64,000 bases of DNA, from the NCBI GenBank assembly GCA_021234155.1, contig JAJEKV010000568.1, forward strand, positions 64,001-128,000, in the 5' to 3' direction. The DNA comes from Isoetes taiwanensis (Eukaryota > Streptophyta > Lycopodiopsida > Isoetales > Isoetaceae). Positions 37,471-50,987 of this stretch are shown here, piece by piece. Position numbers and translations under genes: made by a program. The notes under the pieces are model-generated. The model was not told where the DNA came from. It searched no databases and worked only from the letters and a program-made list of their open reading frames with translations. Each line of letters opens with the position of its first letter. Position 1 is the first letter of the stretch.

Positions 37471-37836
37471 ATCTACTCAGGGATGTGGTTAACCCGGACA
37501 CACGTCCAGGTTAACCACTCTTCTGTCCAAGCTAACCACTCTTTTGTCTAAGCTAACCCCATTGTTTTTTGGCCTGGATAACCACGCGGTGAACTGAGCG
37601 CGAGATTGTGTTTTGGCATCATCGGCTCCTTCAACGGTTTAGTCTGGTTCAAACACCATTGAAATCACCTCGCCAGCCTTTAAGAACCTCATTCTATCAA
37701 GAGAGCAGGAGATTTGAGCACTGATCAAGCAAGATCAGTGAAAAAACATGCAAAAATCGTTGTGTTTTGAGCTTGAAACTGAGCAGCAGTGGTTAATGCG
37801 GACATGTGTCCGGGTTAACCACATCCCGGAGTAGAT
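37471..37836. mobile_element. MITE with inverted ends of about 45 bp
   Basis: The left end reads ATCTACTCAGGGATGTGGTT and onward to 'ggacacacgtcc'; the right end is its inverse, finishing CCACATCCCGGAGTAGAT. Only a few mismatches occur over about 45 bp. The 366-bp element has no coding capacity, and a shorter piece of the end motif ('aagctaaccactctt') is repeated inside the left half. Typical of a non-autonomous DNA transposon. Confidence 0.8.
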
Positions 37837-40309
37837 TTATGGCCATCCTTAAACTTGGAGCAAATAAATCCAAGAACAGCTTGCATCAGAGGATTATCTA
37901 CATAAGATTATCACGATAACCTCTTGAATTGCATCTGGTCGTTGATGTTGTATTGATTACAGGTCCTGCAGCTAAACTTCTCCAAGGGGTCAATCCTTCT
38001 CCTCTCGCAGATTACCCAGATAACTCGTTTGGCCTCCCAAGTTATCAGGCATAACCTGCTCGAGAGGAGGATTAACTAAAGTCAAATCAAGGGGAGGAAT
38101 AATTAGGCTTAAATTGCTAATTTAAAGCGCTGGAGTGGCTATTCCACCTAGAATTTTGACCAATCTGGGACATTGACAGGGGCAGGTTGGTGCAGAACTT
38201 GCCTTGATTCAAGAGTAGGAGACATCTTATGTATTAACATTGTGTTGATTGTTTCTAGCATAGTGGGATTCTCAGGTAATGAAGATATCTAGGTCTAAGA
38301 AGGATTCTTGCGATTGGTACATCAATATGCATTTTTCTTGTTGATTATGCCAGCATTTTTTAAATGCCTCAAACCCCTACTAGTCTTTATGACTAACCCC
38401 ACGTGTTCATGGTAAGCAGATAGACATGAGGTTTGAATGTCGTGCAGTTGAGAGCCTCAACTGAGTTAGAAGCTTGAGGGATCTTTGTAAGCCTTAGCAA
38501 GGTCTTGTTATTGTTATGTAAACTTAACATTGTGTCTTAGAAAGTACAACATTGTCATTTATATAGCATGATATGTTATACATCTACATGAGTTGTTTTC
38601 TTATGTGTTCTTGGAATTAATTGGGAATAAGGAGTAGATGCTTTACTTTGGATATTTGGCTTAATAATGTTGTTGCATTGCGTTATTCAACATATGCATA
38701 CTAACTTGTATAATGTTCATGCAATTCTTAATGGAAGCTTGGGTTACCTGGAGGGTTAACCCGATAGGCCCGTTACAAAAATCCATATGTTGTTTCCATA
38801 GTAACCTTTACTAATCCATATCATTCACAGTGGCTTTGAAAAAATGTATATTATAATCATCATGGGGAGATTGCTTCCAATTTGTGTTCAAAAATTTTTC
38901 CATTTTATTACAACATGCTATGAAACTTTAAATTTTAACGAGACCTTCATATATTGCCTTAAACTGTTTTAATGATCAAGCTATCTGACTATACTTGATA
39001 GAAGCTCTAGAACCAAATAATGCCATTTTCAAATGCGGCATGACAAAGGAGAAGATTACAAATCTTTCTTGCTTTTTCCCATTTCATTTGAAATTGGCAC
39101 TTAAAATGGATCTTTTATAGGCAACCTCTATGTTTGAAGAGAAATTAGAAAGATGTTGGGTCCTCTTAGCAAGGAACTAGTTCTAATTTTGACATTAATA
39201 TGACAGATGTCGAAGGATCTCTATGTGGACGATGATGATTATCTTCTATATTTCTCCACTTTAAATGTCGATAATCATTCTTCTTCTTCATGTCCTTCTC
39301 ATTAATTTCTAAATCTTCTCGTGCTAGTCAGGAAACGGTAATGTGATAGCACCTTGTTTCTATATAATACACAACCAAAAGCACAACCCAACCTTGACCT
39401 TCCTATCTTTTCTCCCTCCAATACTCAACCCTCTGAACCACCAAACTTTTGCTTCGAGAGTACCCTACAACTAGTTTAAGTAGTATTTGACATAATGACC
39501 TAATCTCCTGATGGGCAACGTAGATATGTCAATTTTTTGTTATAGGTATGCAGGATTGCTTGTGCTTATCTCTTTCCTGTGGATTTCCCCCTTGCTCTTG
39601 TATTCCCGCCTTTATATATTAAAGGCTACGTTACCACTTCCACGTTCATCAGTTTCTCTCTGTAAACTAATCCAAATCTCAAGATATAAAGGTTAACGCT
39701 GGGCCAAAAAATACCAAAGCTAATATAACATATGATTTTGAAACAAAACAGTACCAAGATAGTAGGCCTAACAAATTATACATTCCAAACCATTGACAAA
39801 CTGGACCCTGATTCCAACCTTGCTAGATAATAAATAGACTAAATTGAATAGAATAGAATAGAATAGAATAGAGTTTTATCAAAAATTTGGACCATTTCTG
39901 GATTTATGCGTGTCATCCTTGCGCAGGGCCATGTGAATCTTCTCTGTATAGGAGGTTATCCATTTTGTGTCCACACAATTTAAACTATAACTTATTTAAG
40001 AGACAAATGCTTTAACATAAGATTATCACCCTTCCATTATGTTTAATAATTTAATTAATGATAGAGGGCACCTTTGTGGTTAGTTTTTATACAATGTTAG
40101 AATTATCTTTGTTGTGAAAGTGTTTAACTGTGCAACTGAAATGCTTCTTTAGTTAAATAAGAAAATTTCTTTCCTTTTTTTAATAACACCAATAAAAAGT
40201 GCCCTTTATATTCAAAAGACACGAAAGATGAATTGGATGAAAGTCTTTCACGACTCAAGCTTGATTTCAAATAAAGAATCTGCTAGAACTATGAAAAGCA
40301 ATATCTATT
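37837..40309. other. Intergenic, no gene recognised
   Basis: No gene seen. An (ATAGA)5-type microsatellite lies at about 39846-39873. The right end is the 3' flank of the protoporphyrinogen oxidase gene. Confidence 0.5.
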
Positions 40310-43300
40310 TTAGGTAGTTATCCTGGAATGCTCTTCATTCGCCATGGTAAAGATCTTTCTACCGCCAGAGGAGTCTAAATAAGTTAAGACTTTATCTGCA
40401 GCCTTGAACCCAGATAACAATGCCTTTCCAACTGCAAGTCCACCTACATGGTTACCTGCATAGACAATGGCAACTCGAGAAATCAAAACCAAAACCTACT
40501 ATTAACAATAAATAACGTCCCCTGGAGCTGTCAGTCTTTCTATATGAAATCTAGTATGCAGGTTCTTGATGGATAACCTTGCGGCTCGACAAAAGACTTA
40601 AACGCTTTGTGCAGCCATGTCAAAATGTTTGTTAAATACATTTTTTGTCTAGAATGAGGAGTTTGGGTATAAATTAGGACGCCAATACCCAGTCAGCAGC
40701 TCGAAATTTTATTTTCATTAAAGGAAGTATCACAATAAGAATTGTCGCGGAAAGGTAGGTCCGTTATCCTCATACATTGAACAAGTTGAAACACCAGTAA
40801 CAGAAGAATAGACGCACCAGCATAGTGGAATCCAGGAAGGTCATTCTCCAGTTTTTGAAAAGAAGATAACACGTTATCATATCCTAAATTGTAACGAGGG
40901 AACGCCTTATCCCAATATGCATGTCTGCAAGGAACATATTAACAACCTCATATCGTTTAATTAGTCAGAATTATATACGAAAAAATGCAAGCTCCCTAGG
41001 AATAGAGTAAAACAGAATGTTAAACGTATTTTAGATGAATAACATAAAGCCTGAATACAATAAGTTCTTCATAGAGTGTTTTGATGACTGCCTGTTGTTT
41101 TGCATGATAAGTCAACATCCTTTTATTCAACAATAACAAACAAGTTATGGAGCCAGCTGCTTTGTTCTCTGTCTCCTTGCTGGCAGAGTTCGTCAGACAG
41201 ATACAAACATGTTAAGGTGGAAACATAATCTAACATTATTGTGATCCATTGATGAATGGAATGTTCAAACATGATTCCAAAGCATTCGAAATTGTGCATC
41301 TAGTTAGTAGCTTGGCACGTTCATTCCATGAATTAGAGCAAATCTAATTTTGGGTTTTGCTGGAAACAGCTGCACAAGTGCCAGTACATAGAAGCATCCA
41401 AATGATCTAGTTAGTAACCACTTACGCCAAAAAAGTTGGTGTTCCCTCTACGCCAATAAGTTTATGAAGATCATGCATTGCAACATCTAGCAACTCTTCC
41501 CTATGAATAACAAAGGCAAAATCAGATAAAAACCCTCTCTATTTATGCAGATCTTCAACTGTAATAATCACCTTGAACGGGAGGCCAGTCCTGGATTTCT
41601 GCTGCCTCCAATAAATGTCGTAAAAAGGAATTCATTTGGTGAAGCTCTATCAGGGAACATAGATGATGAAAATAAGGTACCTGCAGCATATGAACAAGAG
41701 AGGGGACATCTTTGTAAGACCATGTCAAAGAGGTCATTAACAATTTACTATAGTAAGAATTTTAAATGCGCAGAATCCAGAATTTAGAAAAAATTACGGT
41801 ATTTCACAGGAATTTGGAGTAAGCTATATTTGAAGCCAAGAGGCTATGAAAAAGATGTAGAGAAGCAAGTGTATGCAATGTGTAATATTCTGCAAGAGTC
41901 AGTCCTGACTATTGGCCTAGGTTTCAGCACCCCATAGCGCCTCCTTGCAAAGTCATAATACCCAAATCAATGTAAATTTTATCACTACAAAATGATCCTC
42001 AATGGGGAAAATACTTGCCCAAGGTTTGGAAACCATTTTTCTGCTCCTTTGAAGGAACCAGCACTCCAAATCCCTCCAATGGACGTTTTACATCAGCCTT
42101 CTTGAAGCAACTAATCAGAACAGAGATGGGCTCATATATTACCTGTAAAGTAAGAATGTTTTTTATTGTTTCTCAACTGTGCCATGTATCTTCCATGCTT
42201 ATCCTACCTCGGGAAGAAATTCAAGTGAGTATTTCTTTCCATTTTCCACTATTGGCATGTCATGAAAGTCATGCAAGGGAGCCTGTTGCAGGACGTATCA
42301 GAGTTACTTTAAAAAGGAGTTCAATATTCTGGAAGGAAGCAAAAAAGAAGACTTACTGTCATAATTATTGCATCAAAGTGTTGGTCCAAAGGATTGGTCC
42401 TGTTTTCATTAACATTATCACGATAGGTGACCTTCCAATTGTTACGAAACGGATTGCCTTGCTGGTTACATTCTAATGCTATAACAGGGCAGTTAAGCTT
42501 AAACCTTTCGTTGCCAACTTTTTTAGCTAATGCAAGAGCAATAGTCTGCAATGACCATGTTGATAGACATTAATAAGTAAGGCGGACATAAAAGTCAAAT
42601 TTGCCCAAGTTGGAAGTTGCAGATATCATCTAGATCAAAACCCAATGCCCTCCTTTCCAAGCTTTTCATTGGATGATCATAGGTTTTGAACACCTTTCTG
42701 GATATACTACCTGCAAACCTCCGATGAAAGAGAATGATCCATGTTCCCGCTTCCTTTCTGCCACGGAAGAAGCCCCTCTATCTTCCTTGGTTTTCCATTT
42801 CTTTGAAATGCTTTCAATGACCATACCAAGAATAAGTGATCCATGCCTGCAATAACCTTATTCCCTTAATATTTTCTGTTAAGCGCTTCACAACTGCTGA
42901 GTATTGAAAAGGTGATGTAAGAAAACATTGAAACATTGAAAGGAGTTAAATCTCTCTTTTTTTACTTCTAATCCAGTTGTCAATTTCAATTGCAAGATTT
43001 AAAAAAATAGTCTGATGTCCAGAACGCCATTACTTCGGTGGAAACTACAACAGGATTATGCAGGGAGTTTTAAGACGTCTCTTCAGTCTCCTACAAACTT
43101 GTCCAGAAGTGAACGATAAGAGCATAGAGATTATACAAAACAGTATTTAATAGGTACCTTTTTTATGTACTTCTATTTTGAGGTACCCTGATCTAGAAAT
43201 GTTAAAAACTCAACCTTGACTACGCAGAGGCTTTTCGTGGGGAGTTTCAAAAACATTTTACTTATTCCATAATAAAACTGTCACAATGTATATAAGGAAA

Positions 43301-46300
43301 AATACCAAAATCTTCAAGCTCATTCATCTTCCTTATATAAAAAAAGAAAAATCATCATTGAGGGAATAGAAACATTAACGATACTCACTTCTTTTCCAAA
43401 GCCCATATATCAGGAAATGAATGCCGGAACTGAGGTAAAAGCCAGACAGTCAGTAATGACGACAATAATAAAATGAAACATGCATAACCATTTTAGCACA
43501 AGCACTTCGAAGCCTACAAGTTGCACTTCAAGAACATCTACTTATCGCATATGATTCTCTAGGGAGATCAGTATGCTCATATAAAGATTTCATATCACCT
43601 ATTTTGTTAATATTGTGTAAAGGGAGAAACGAGATACTTCCATCTAGAATGTATGCATAACAGCAATCTTCCCAGATAGCAGCAGCATTAGTGTATATGA
43701 GGTGAAAATACCAGTCGCACCACATTTACTCAAATCATGCCTATTACTTATTCCAAACTTGGATTCAGCAGAGCCAGAATCATCCATGCTGCTACCAATG
43801 AAGGTGGCTTGGAGATCTGATCAACGCAAGAACCCCGCTCAAAATCACTGGCTTGGCTTTTGCTACCTTCAACATCAAAGTGGCATATAAGACCACAGTG
43901 CCTCAAATCGGGGTAGTACGACTTATTATATTGTGGGACAAACTCTTTTCTACAAGATTTTGCAGTCATCTAGGGGGGTGATGACTCGAAGGATTTCCAA
44001 CTGTTGGGTCGTTGGATTTGTAATTTGGAGAGTGAGGAATACGCGGAGGCAAGCTGGCACATAATAATTTAATTCATCTATCTGGATACTAAATACAAGG
44101 CTAGCCACCCTGATTAATTACAAACATGTGCAGAGATCAAAGATATATGCCAGTTACACTATAGGTAAGTCCCACATTTACATAGAGATGAATTTGCAAA
44201 TTTTCTAACTCCAAGAGCCATATGATACAGGATGATGTGGACAAAACCATTCCAAACTACGACTACAGAAAACAGACATGCTCCACAGAAGACAGCAAAT
44301 CCATTCAACAGCTCTCAGCACCTCCTATTGACATTCTTAATTTGAGAACAAATCAGACCATCCTATTAACCAAGCAAGAACCCAGCTACATTCCCAGAAA
44401 CAACTGTCCTGTGCTACAAAGCATGGACCTATACTGATCTCAAAGGCATCAACAGGAAGGTGGCAGACACTCAGGAAGCTGAAGGAAATTGACCAGATTT
44501 TCTGAGGAATTGCTACTTTGTTATTTCCTTACGTCTTTCAATATCAATTAGGATTCTATGATTCTATTTCTAGTCCTATCAAATAAACCTTCACCATTTA
44601 TTGCTTTTCAAAAGAGGTGGAGTGAAGAAACATAACATAAACCAAAAGAGAAACAAAAGAGGACAAACTTACTGAGATAGAACTGGCATCTGAACCACTT
44701 GTGCCAGCTATAAATGGATCAACAAGATAATCGACCATCTGTGATTTCCCAAGGACGTTACAATGTCCGATACATGTTAATTAGAAATGAATATTTACCT
44801 CATCTCCAAAGTGCCGTGCCATGAAGTCTTGAGCGCTGTTATAAACAATTTAAAGAACTCTTGCATCAAAAAGCACAATGCCACATGCAAGACCTTAAAT
44901 TTTCAGCTTTGTGAGTAGCCTTTTACCTTTCGTCATCTTCATTGCCTAAAGACGAAGTCTTAGTTCTCCTAGGCTTCCACAAGAATGGCTCCAACAGTAA
45001 TTGCATCTGAGTTGTCAAACAGGATTATGAATACATATGAACTGTCCAATGAGGCAGTGTTGGGCATGGAATGATAGGTCTATGAAGCAGAGATCCCAAT
45101 TCATAGCATTGTGAAGCCCAATAGGGGCTAAGACATTATAGGAGGAAGTAATGGTATGAATTAAGGACGTGGGGGAAGCTTGTATGGTCTGGATCTTTGC
45201 CACGTTTGTATGGAAACACAGGTAAGAAGGAACAAGTAAATGACACTAGAAACATGCTTTTGGGAATAAAAAAAGACAGAATCAAAATAAATAAGAAAAT
45301 CAATTGTTAAAATAAAGATGATTCAGGACCTTTAGACGGTGGTTTTTAATGTCATATGCTATATCTGCATTGTACTTACATCTGATCACCTCAAGCTTTA
45401 CTTTTGTGCTTAATACAGCAATAAGAAGAATTAATATCAAATGTGCTTTACAAAAATACCTTTGCCTGAGCAGACAGAAGTTTGGTTGAAAATAAGGAGA
45501 ATGGGCTTGACGGAAGCTGCATCGACAACATAAACTAATTTTATGAGTATATAATGTACAACTATCTTTGCGCTGCATAAGATACGTGAAACTGACAGGT
45601 TGGATCGTGGAAATCAAGAAATTTAATATTAAGTCTTTGACACCAACAATTACGCATCTTTGCTAGTTTAGCCAAGTATGAGATCCATATATGGATATGA
45701 TGCTATCTCTAGTATTGTATAATATTTAGCATGCTACAGTGCTATTTATTATACTTGTTCATCAGAAACAGATTATACAATATCATGAATAACAAGTTAC
45801 TACATATTTATATGGAATTTAACTCACATGAAGCTCGCTATTTAAGCACTATATATTCCCCGTTCTACTAAAGCAATGCAATGCACAGGCAGCAGCCACT
45901 TGAGCTAATTTATTTGGACGTCATACCAGAAGGAGCTCCTCCTTTAAAGCAAATTCGGGAAAATGCCACAAGAGAAAAGCTTAAGCAAATAAAATAAGTA
46001 AATAGGATAATGAGGCAGATAGTGTATTTAATTGGTATTCCATGCAAAAAACTCATCTTCCCAAAAAGTAGATTCACACTGCACCTTATTGTACTTAGTC
46101 TTGGCGCCATAGAAGCTGAGCTGTCTTTGAATGCACAGTGACTTTTTTTGTTACTCCACTATGCTCTAAATTTTACCCTACTATGAACAGCAAGAGGAAA
46201 AATGCAGCCTACGAGAGAGGGGACCGCAGAAGAAGTGAAAGATTCTCCACCCACCCATCAGCTTGGCACCGTCCTGATCAATTACGTCTGATCGACCAAG

Positions 46301-49004
46301 CTCCCCTCTGAGCTGAGAGCTATGAATGAGAGACACACCACAGAGTGATGATCCACAATCAAGATCCAGATGATCCCTCTCCTCAGACACACTTCCCTTA
46401 CAGGGAAACTAGCTCTCCTTTCACCTTTGCACCAGACCCTTTTAAGCACAAAGGTAACTTGCCTTTGAGGTTTAACATGAAGTTATCTTATAAAACCTAA
46501 TATCCATGGCATGGTCAGACCAGCTCTGAGTTGATCTGCCCCAACAATTCTGGGCTGTACCATGATCCAGAGTAGCGTAACAGACACCTACATGTACAGG
46601 AATGTTCGGCTGATTCATCTCCTACAGGATGCACAGGTACCACCTCAATCAGCATACAAGTGAACAATGTCAATAAGCAGCTGACAAATGTCACAACTAT
46701 GCGGGGGGATCTTGCCAGGAGAGAAGGGAAGTTTATCCTTATGACTAGTTAGAGTACAGTTTCAGGAGAAGTGTTAGTGATTGAGAATTCATTTCTTCTT
46801 GTAGGCTCCGCAAGAGAAAGGGAGATCCGTAAAGAATATGAGTTTTTTTTTAATTCTAGCATTTGTATCATAGATGAGTGCCTATTATCAGACACACGTG
46901 TCCATTTTTGGGTAGCTTTCTTTCACTTGTTTCCTTCACTTTAACTCATCACAAATAGTTACAGTTTATCAACTTAGGAACGCCTAAGGAGAATAAGGAG
47001 AATAACCCGCTTACCATAATTGGATTCCCATCTCTTACAATATATCTCTTCTTCTGGTTCACAGGCTGCAAACATGATGCAGTATGTGAGAATCCATTTA
47101 TAACAGTCTTCTTAACTTTTACTATATCTAGTTGTAAAGATAGCCATGTTACGTATATAACAGGAATAGTAAACAACCTAATACTTGATAGAGGCAGTTG
47201 AGGTGCTGGCATATGCTATGTTACTCAAATAGATGTAGAACACATCTTAAACCTGCTTCAACATATCAAGTTGAGCAAATAGATAATTGATGGATCGCTA
47301 CAGCCACTTTTTGAAGCTAGACTGATAAGAACATTGTCATGAATTAGATATTGAGAACAATAAGGAACTGTGTGTAGTAAGCTGGAGCCATTTTTGGCCT
47401 ACAGAACAAGAAGGATAGACAGGAAGCTGTAGTGGCTGGTGATAAAGCTGTCCTGTTTAGTTCAAAGAGGACCAAGCTACACGACAATCAAAGTTCAAAT
47501 TAAAAAAGCCTGAAACTGCCAACTCTTGTAGCGTGTATAGATGTGAAACTCATGTAGGGTTTGGCTTTACTCATTATACATGAAGTTGCATTCACCTTCG
47601 ACGTAATCTCAACAACTAATTGCATTGGGAACAGTTTGAATGGGCAGTGCTTATTTAATGCTAAATACCAAAGGCCCGAAATAATGACGTAGAAAAATAA
47701 ACTTAGGCACCACTCACAAATTGCCGCTTATTGGAGAGTTGCAGGTCCTCTATCAGTTTGCCAATTTCTGCATCGTTTTCAGTCTGTCGAAAAAAAACCA
47801 TACATAAATGCAAATCTCTTGAATTGGTCTGTCTAAAAAACAAAATAAGAGTGTGAAACTTCTTCCATGTATGAGGAAGGCAAATAATATCAAGATACTT
47901 GAAAGCAATTTTGTGTTTGGCTACTGTTGCCTATTACTTATTGGATTCCTGTCAATGCCAGCCAACATTTTGCTGCCCTCTTCGGGTCAAATGGTTAACC
48001 TTTTTAGATAGTTCAACTGCAATATATCTGCCTTGAAATTTTAATTGGTCGCTCATGGAGTCTTCCAATAACTGGAAATCATACCTACTTCATGCAATGG
48101 AACTTGTGGCACACGTTAACAAAAATGGATCCTATTTTAATGTGTTAAACCAGTTACTCAGGAAAGATGGCTACTTGGTCATTTCAACCATTCAGCAAAC
48201 ATTCTTCTTTATCGATTTACTCATCCCATGAGCAAATTCTTTTAACCATTTTATATTGCCTTCATGCTTACCATAGTATTCGCTCCTTTTTCCCAAACCA
48301 GGCCATTCTGCAAGACACTTTGTATTTTTCCTCCAACAGTACTTTGATTTTCAAAAACAGTTACTTCGACTCCTTCTTTCTTAAGTCGGTACGCCGCAGC
48401 GAGTCCACTGAAAAAGGAGATAAGAAATACTATATAACTCCAATATCTGCCAAGTTAAATAGCTCTATCTTCGAAATATCTGTGACCTGCCACATATGGA
48501 CCTGTTGCGTGAATTTTGCTAAATGTTTTGATACAAATCTTCCAAAAGTAAATTACTCAAATTTTGAAACTGTTTGGAGAGATTGTTATTTGGCCATTAA
48601 GGAAACTCCATCTCGGTATATATAACTGAATTGCACTCTAAACAGCTTTAAATCTTAAATTACTGGCTTGAACATTCTGCAGCTGAATTCCCTTGTACAT
48701 ATGATTTAATTTTAGTCCAAATCACGTGTGAACGAGTATTCTATGGAGACCACCGATCATTTACCTAATGCCAGCACCTATTACTGCAACAGAACCAAGA
48801 CTTGGCCCTGCAAGCCAGCGAAAATAGTTATTAGAATGCAAAACGTCAATGCACAATGTTTTCGGTCCAGTCCACCGAACTAGAGACAAGGTGGGATAAT
48901 CATCGAGAGAAGACAACAGAAATGAAGAAGTAAATATCAAGTTTAAACAGGAAGGTAGGATCAGGAAGTAGCATACTGATATTATCCGGAAGCTGGTCCC
49001 TCAT
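40310..49004 (-). CDS. PPOX2: Protoporphyrinogen IX oxidase, PPOX2-type, 18 exons
   Basis: Oxidises protoporphyrinogen IX to protoporphyrin IX with FAD, the last step shared by haem and chlorophyll synthesis. Exons: 49004-48977, 48807-48765, 48407-48272, 47783-47718, 47065-47015, 45516-45460, 45006-44927, 44835-44799, 44738-44673, 43429-43389, 42846-42711, 42545-42357, 42282-42208, 42142-42019, 41680-41572, 41500-41426, 40924-40818 and 40455-40310. They total 1566 nt, in frame, 521 residues (plant PPOX2 is about 505). Seen: FAD-binding [86 protein letters not shown] and [22 protein letters not shown]. All introns are GT-AG except the one after 42019, which starts GC. The start at 49004 gives [14 protein letters not shown] with no transit peptide; an in-frame TAG lies upstream. 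PPOX2 enzymes of mitochondria also often lack a clear one. An upstream exon is the main doubt. Confidence 0.9.
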
Positions 49005-49591
49005 CGCTTCAAGAGGATTATTATATGTTATCCTCAAATAAATATAGGCAGCCGTGGGGTGACCCAACTCGTTTTAAGCGCAAGTTCGTGGGCTTCTCAT
49101 TCTATAGAAATGTTCCCCTAATTATTTATCTAGTTAGAAGCGTTGCTTGGGCCTATCTCGGAAGTAGGATAGTGGCAAAGATTTGCTATTTTGTCTCTTG
49201 AGTCGAAGAGTATCAAGGTTTGGGAGCAAAGTTTTACTTCTAGCCTTTAATTGACTATCTTGATTCTATTGTATTATGTCTAAGATCATCTCTTTAAGTT
49301 TTCATGGTGTCTTTGAATCGGGTATTGGTAATAGTTTATGCAACTGAATTTGAAAGTTTATGTTTGCTCCCCTTAAACACACCAACTTCCTGCACCCATT
49401 AGCCAACTTCTTAGAACATTCTATTTGGGTTTAGAAAAATCTCTTTCTAGGTCTTTAATTGACTATCTCGATTTTGTTGTATTCTGGCCATATTTCTGTC
49501 TATAAATCGTCACCTTGGAGTCGGCTTGCGTATCTTAACCAGGTTAGCTTCATTCCCTTCTGTTTTTCGTTGTTCTGTTTGTTTTCTTTCC
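49005..49591. other. Spacer between PPOX2 and the HUH gene
   Basis: Presumed promoter of the minus-strand PPOX2 gene and left flank of the HUH element. A segment of about 40 bp containing 'ctttaattgactatct' occurs twice, at about 49245 and 49455, roughly 210 bp apart. Confidence 0.5.
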
Positions 49592-50588
49592 ATGAGGAGG
49601 GATGCTAGAAGAGCAGGGCGGGCAGGCAGGAATGGGCAGCCAGAGTCTTCTTCTGGCAGGTCTGCTGTGGAGGCATGCGGAAATGGCCTTGAGGATGAAG
49701 GCATAGGCCTCATAGACGTCAGTGTTACACTGGGTGTGGCAGGCATGGATGCACCCCCAGAGTTCTATGACATGCTGATTAATTTCTGTCAGGAGGATTG
49801 TGTGTCAGGTGCTGTTGCAGCGGAGAGGGGGAGTGACCTAGATCACCTGCATTACCAGTGTCTTTAGGCTTGCTCTGAAGTCCCCTAAAGTAGTGAATTT
49901 GGCCATGAAGCGGAGGTTTGGGTGGGGAGGTAAGAAGCCTGTGGGGGTTGTTCTTGTTTGCAAGGCATTAAAGAATATGAAGCTCCATTGTTTTGAGGGG
50001 CTAATAGGGTATTGCATGAAGGATATGGGGAAGCCCCACTTCAAGCTGCACACAAAGAATGTTTCTGAGCGCCAATTGGAGATGGGCAAGGACCTGTACT
50101 TGCTCTATGGTGCAGGGGACATTAAGCATGTGGTAGTTCTGGATAACAGGAACCTCTTGGGAAGGGCTCTTCATTTTGTAAACTATCATGGTGGAAGGCA
50201 GCTGAGCTCTAGCCTTGTATACACAATCACTAGGATGCTTAGAACCGGTAAATTTGTGTTGTCTACTAGCTGGATCCTTCCTTCTAACACTGCCTTTATA
50301 TCTGAGCATAGGGTCAAGGCCGCCTGGCACCTGACGCTGAACCCCAGAGTGGCTTTGCCAAGCGATGTTAGGTGTGTGTTGTATGGGATCCCGGCTGGGA
50401 TGGAGCCCATTCAGCGGATTGGGAAGGCTAGAAAAAGATACTGGGATGAGGGTGCCACGCCTGGAGACATGGATGAGAACTTTGTGGAAGGGGAGGATGC
50501 TGAATTCAGGCCCGAGGGTGTCGGGGACATGCCTGGCACTGATTTCATACCTCTTGACACCATGGATTACACAATGGCAATTGGGTGA
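49592..50588 (+). pseudogene. Replitron-like HUH endonuclease (Rep-type), one frameshift
   Basis: Two adjacent frames, 49592-49867 and about 49860-50588, form one protein of about 330 residues. The first carries AVAAERGSDLDHLHYQC, in which HLH (49844-49852) fits the metal-binding HUH motif. The second carries GLIGYCMKDMGKPHF, in which YCMK (50010-50021) fits the YxxK catalytic tyrosine motif. Upstream LIDVSVTLGVAG may be the first Rep motif. Downstream NLLGRALHFVNYHGG and MLRTGKFVLSTSWILPS match nothing else I know but suit the body of Replitron proteins. A shift at about 49858-49866, compatible with a 2-base loss, breaks the frame between the HUH and Tyr motifs. Family knowledge: Replitrons are eukaryotic single-tyrosine HUH transposons. 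No helicase is seen. Alternatives are a CRESS-virus-derived Rep or a domesticated copy. Confidence 0.6.
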
Positions 50589-50670
50589 CTTGTGCTTGTA
50601 GGGGGCTGCCTGCAGGTTTTGTACATATGTCTCTGTTTGTTTTGATTTTGCATCTTTCTTTGCAGTTATT

Positions 50671-50987
50671 ATGCCTGGAATAGAGATGGATCGTGCTGCT
50701 GGGACTATAGGGATGGAGATTGGGAATGGGGTTGCTGCTAGCAGCAGTCCCGTTGCAGTTGTTGGGATGAGGCCAGCTGATGGCGTGATTAACATTGAAA
50801 GTGATGAAGAGGCCCCATCTTCCCCTCCTCACAGGCCTCCTGCTCCCGGGCCAAGTATCCATGATGTAATTCACAATGTTGTGCCCTCTCCTGTTGCCTT
50901 CTCTCCGAACAGGGAGCGTGTGCAGGTTGCTCTGGATGTTGTCTCAAGCATTGTTAACATTAATACCCCGGCCGAGTCTGTGGCTGT
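50671..50987 (+). pseudogene. C-terminal exon or second frame of the HUH element, cut by an LTR
   Basis: Frame starting MPGIEMDRAAGTIGMEIGNG, low-complexity and Pro/Ser-rich (EEAPSSPPHRPPAPGPS), preceded by a pyrimidine tract and TTTGCAG at about 50666, as if spliced to the HUH frame. The simplest donor, GTGACT after 50585, does not give this frame, so the join is uncertain. Its sequence runs directly into the LTR at 50988. Confidence 0.45.

Noticed and set aside
42321-42551. 76-codon minus-strand frame as a separate small gene
   Set aside because: It is exon 12 of the PPOX2 gene and joins in phase with its neighbours.
49592-50588. Integrated geminivirus Rep
   Set aside because: The spacing and the flanking sequence do not resemble geminivirus Rep, and no Walker-type helicase motif is seen after the tyrosine.
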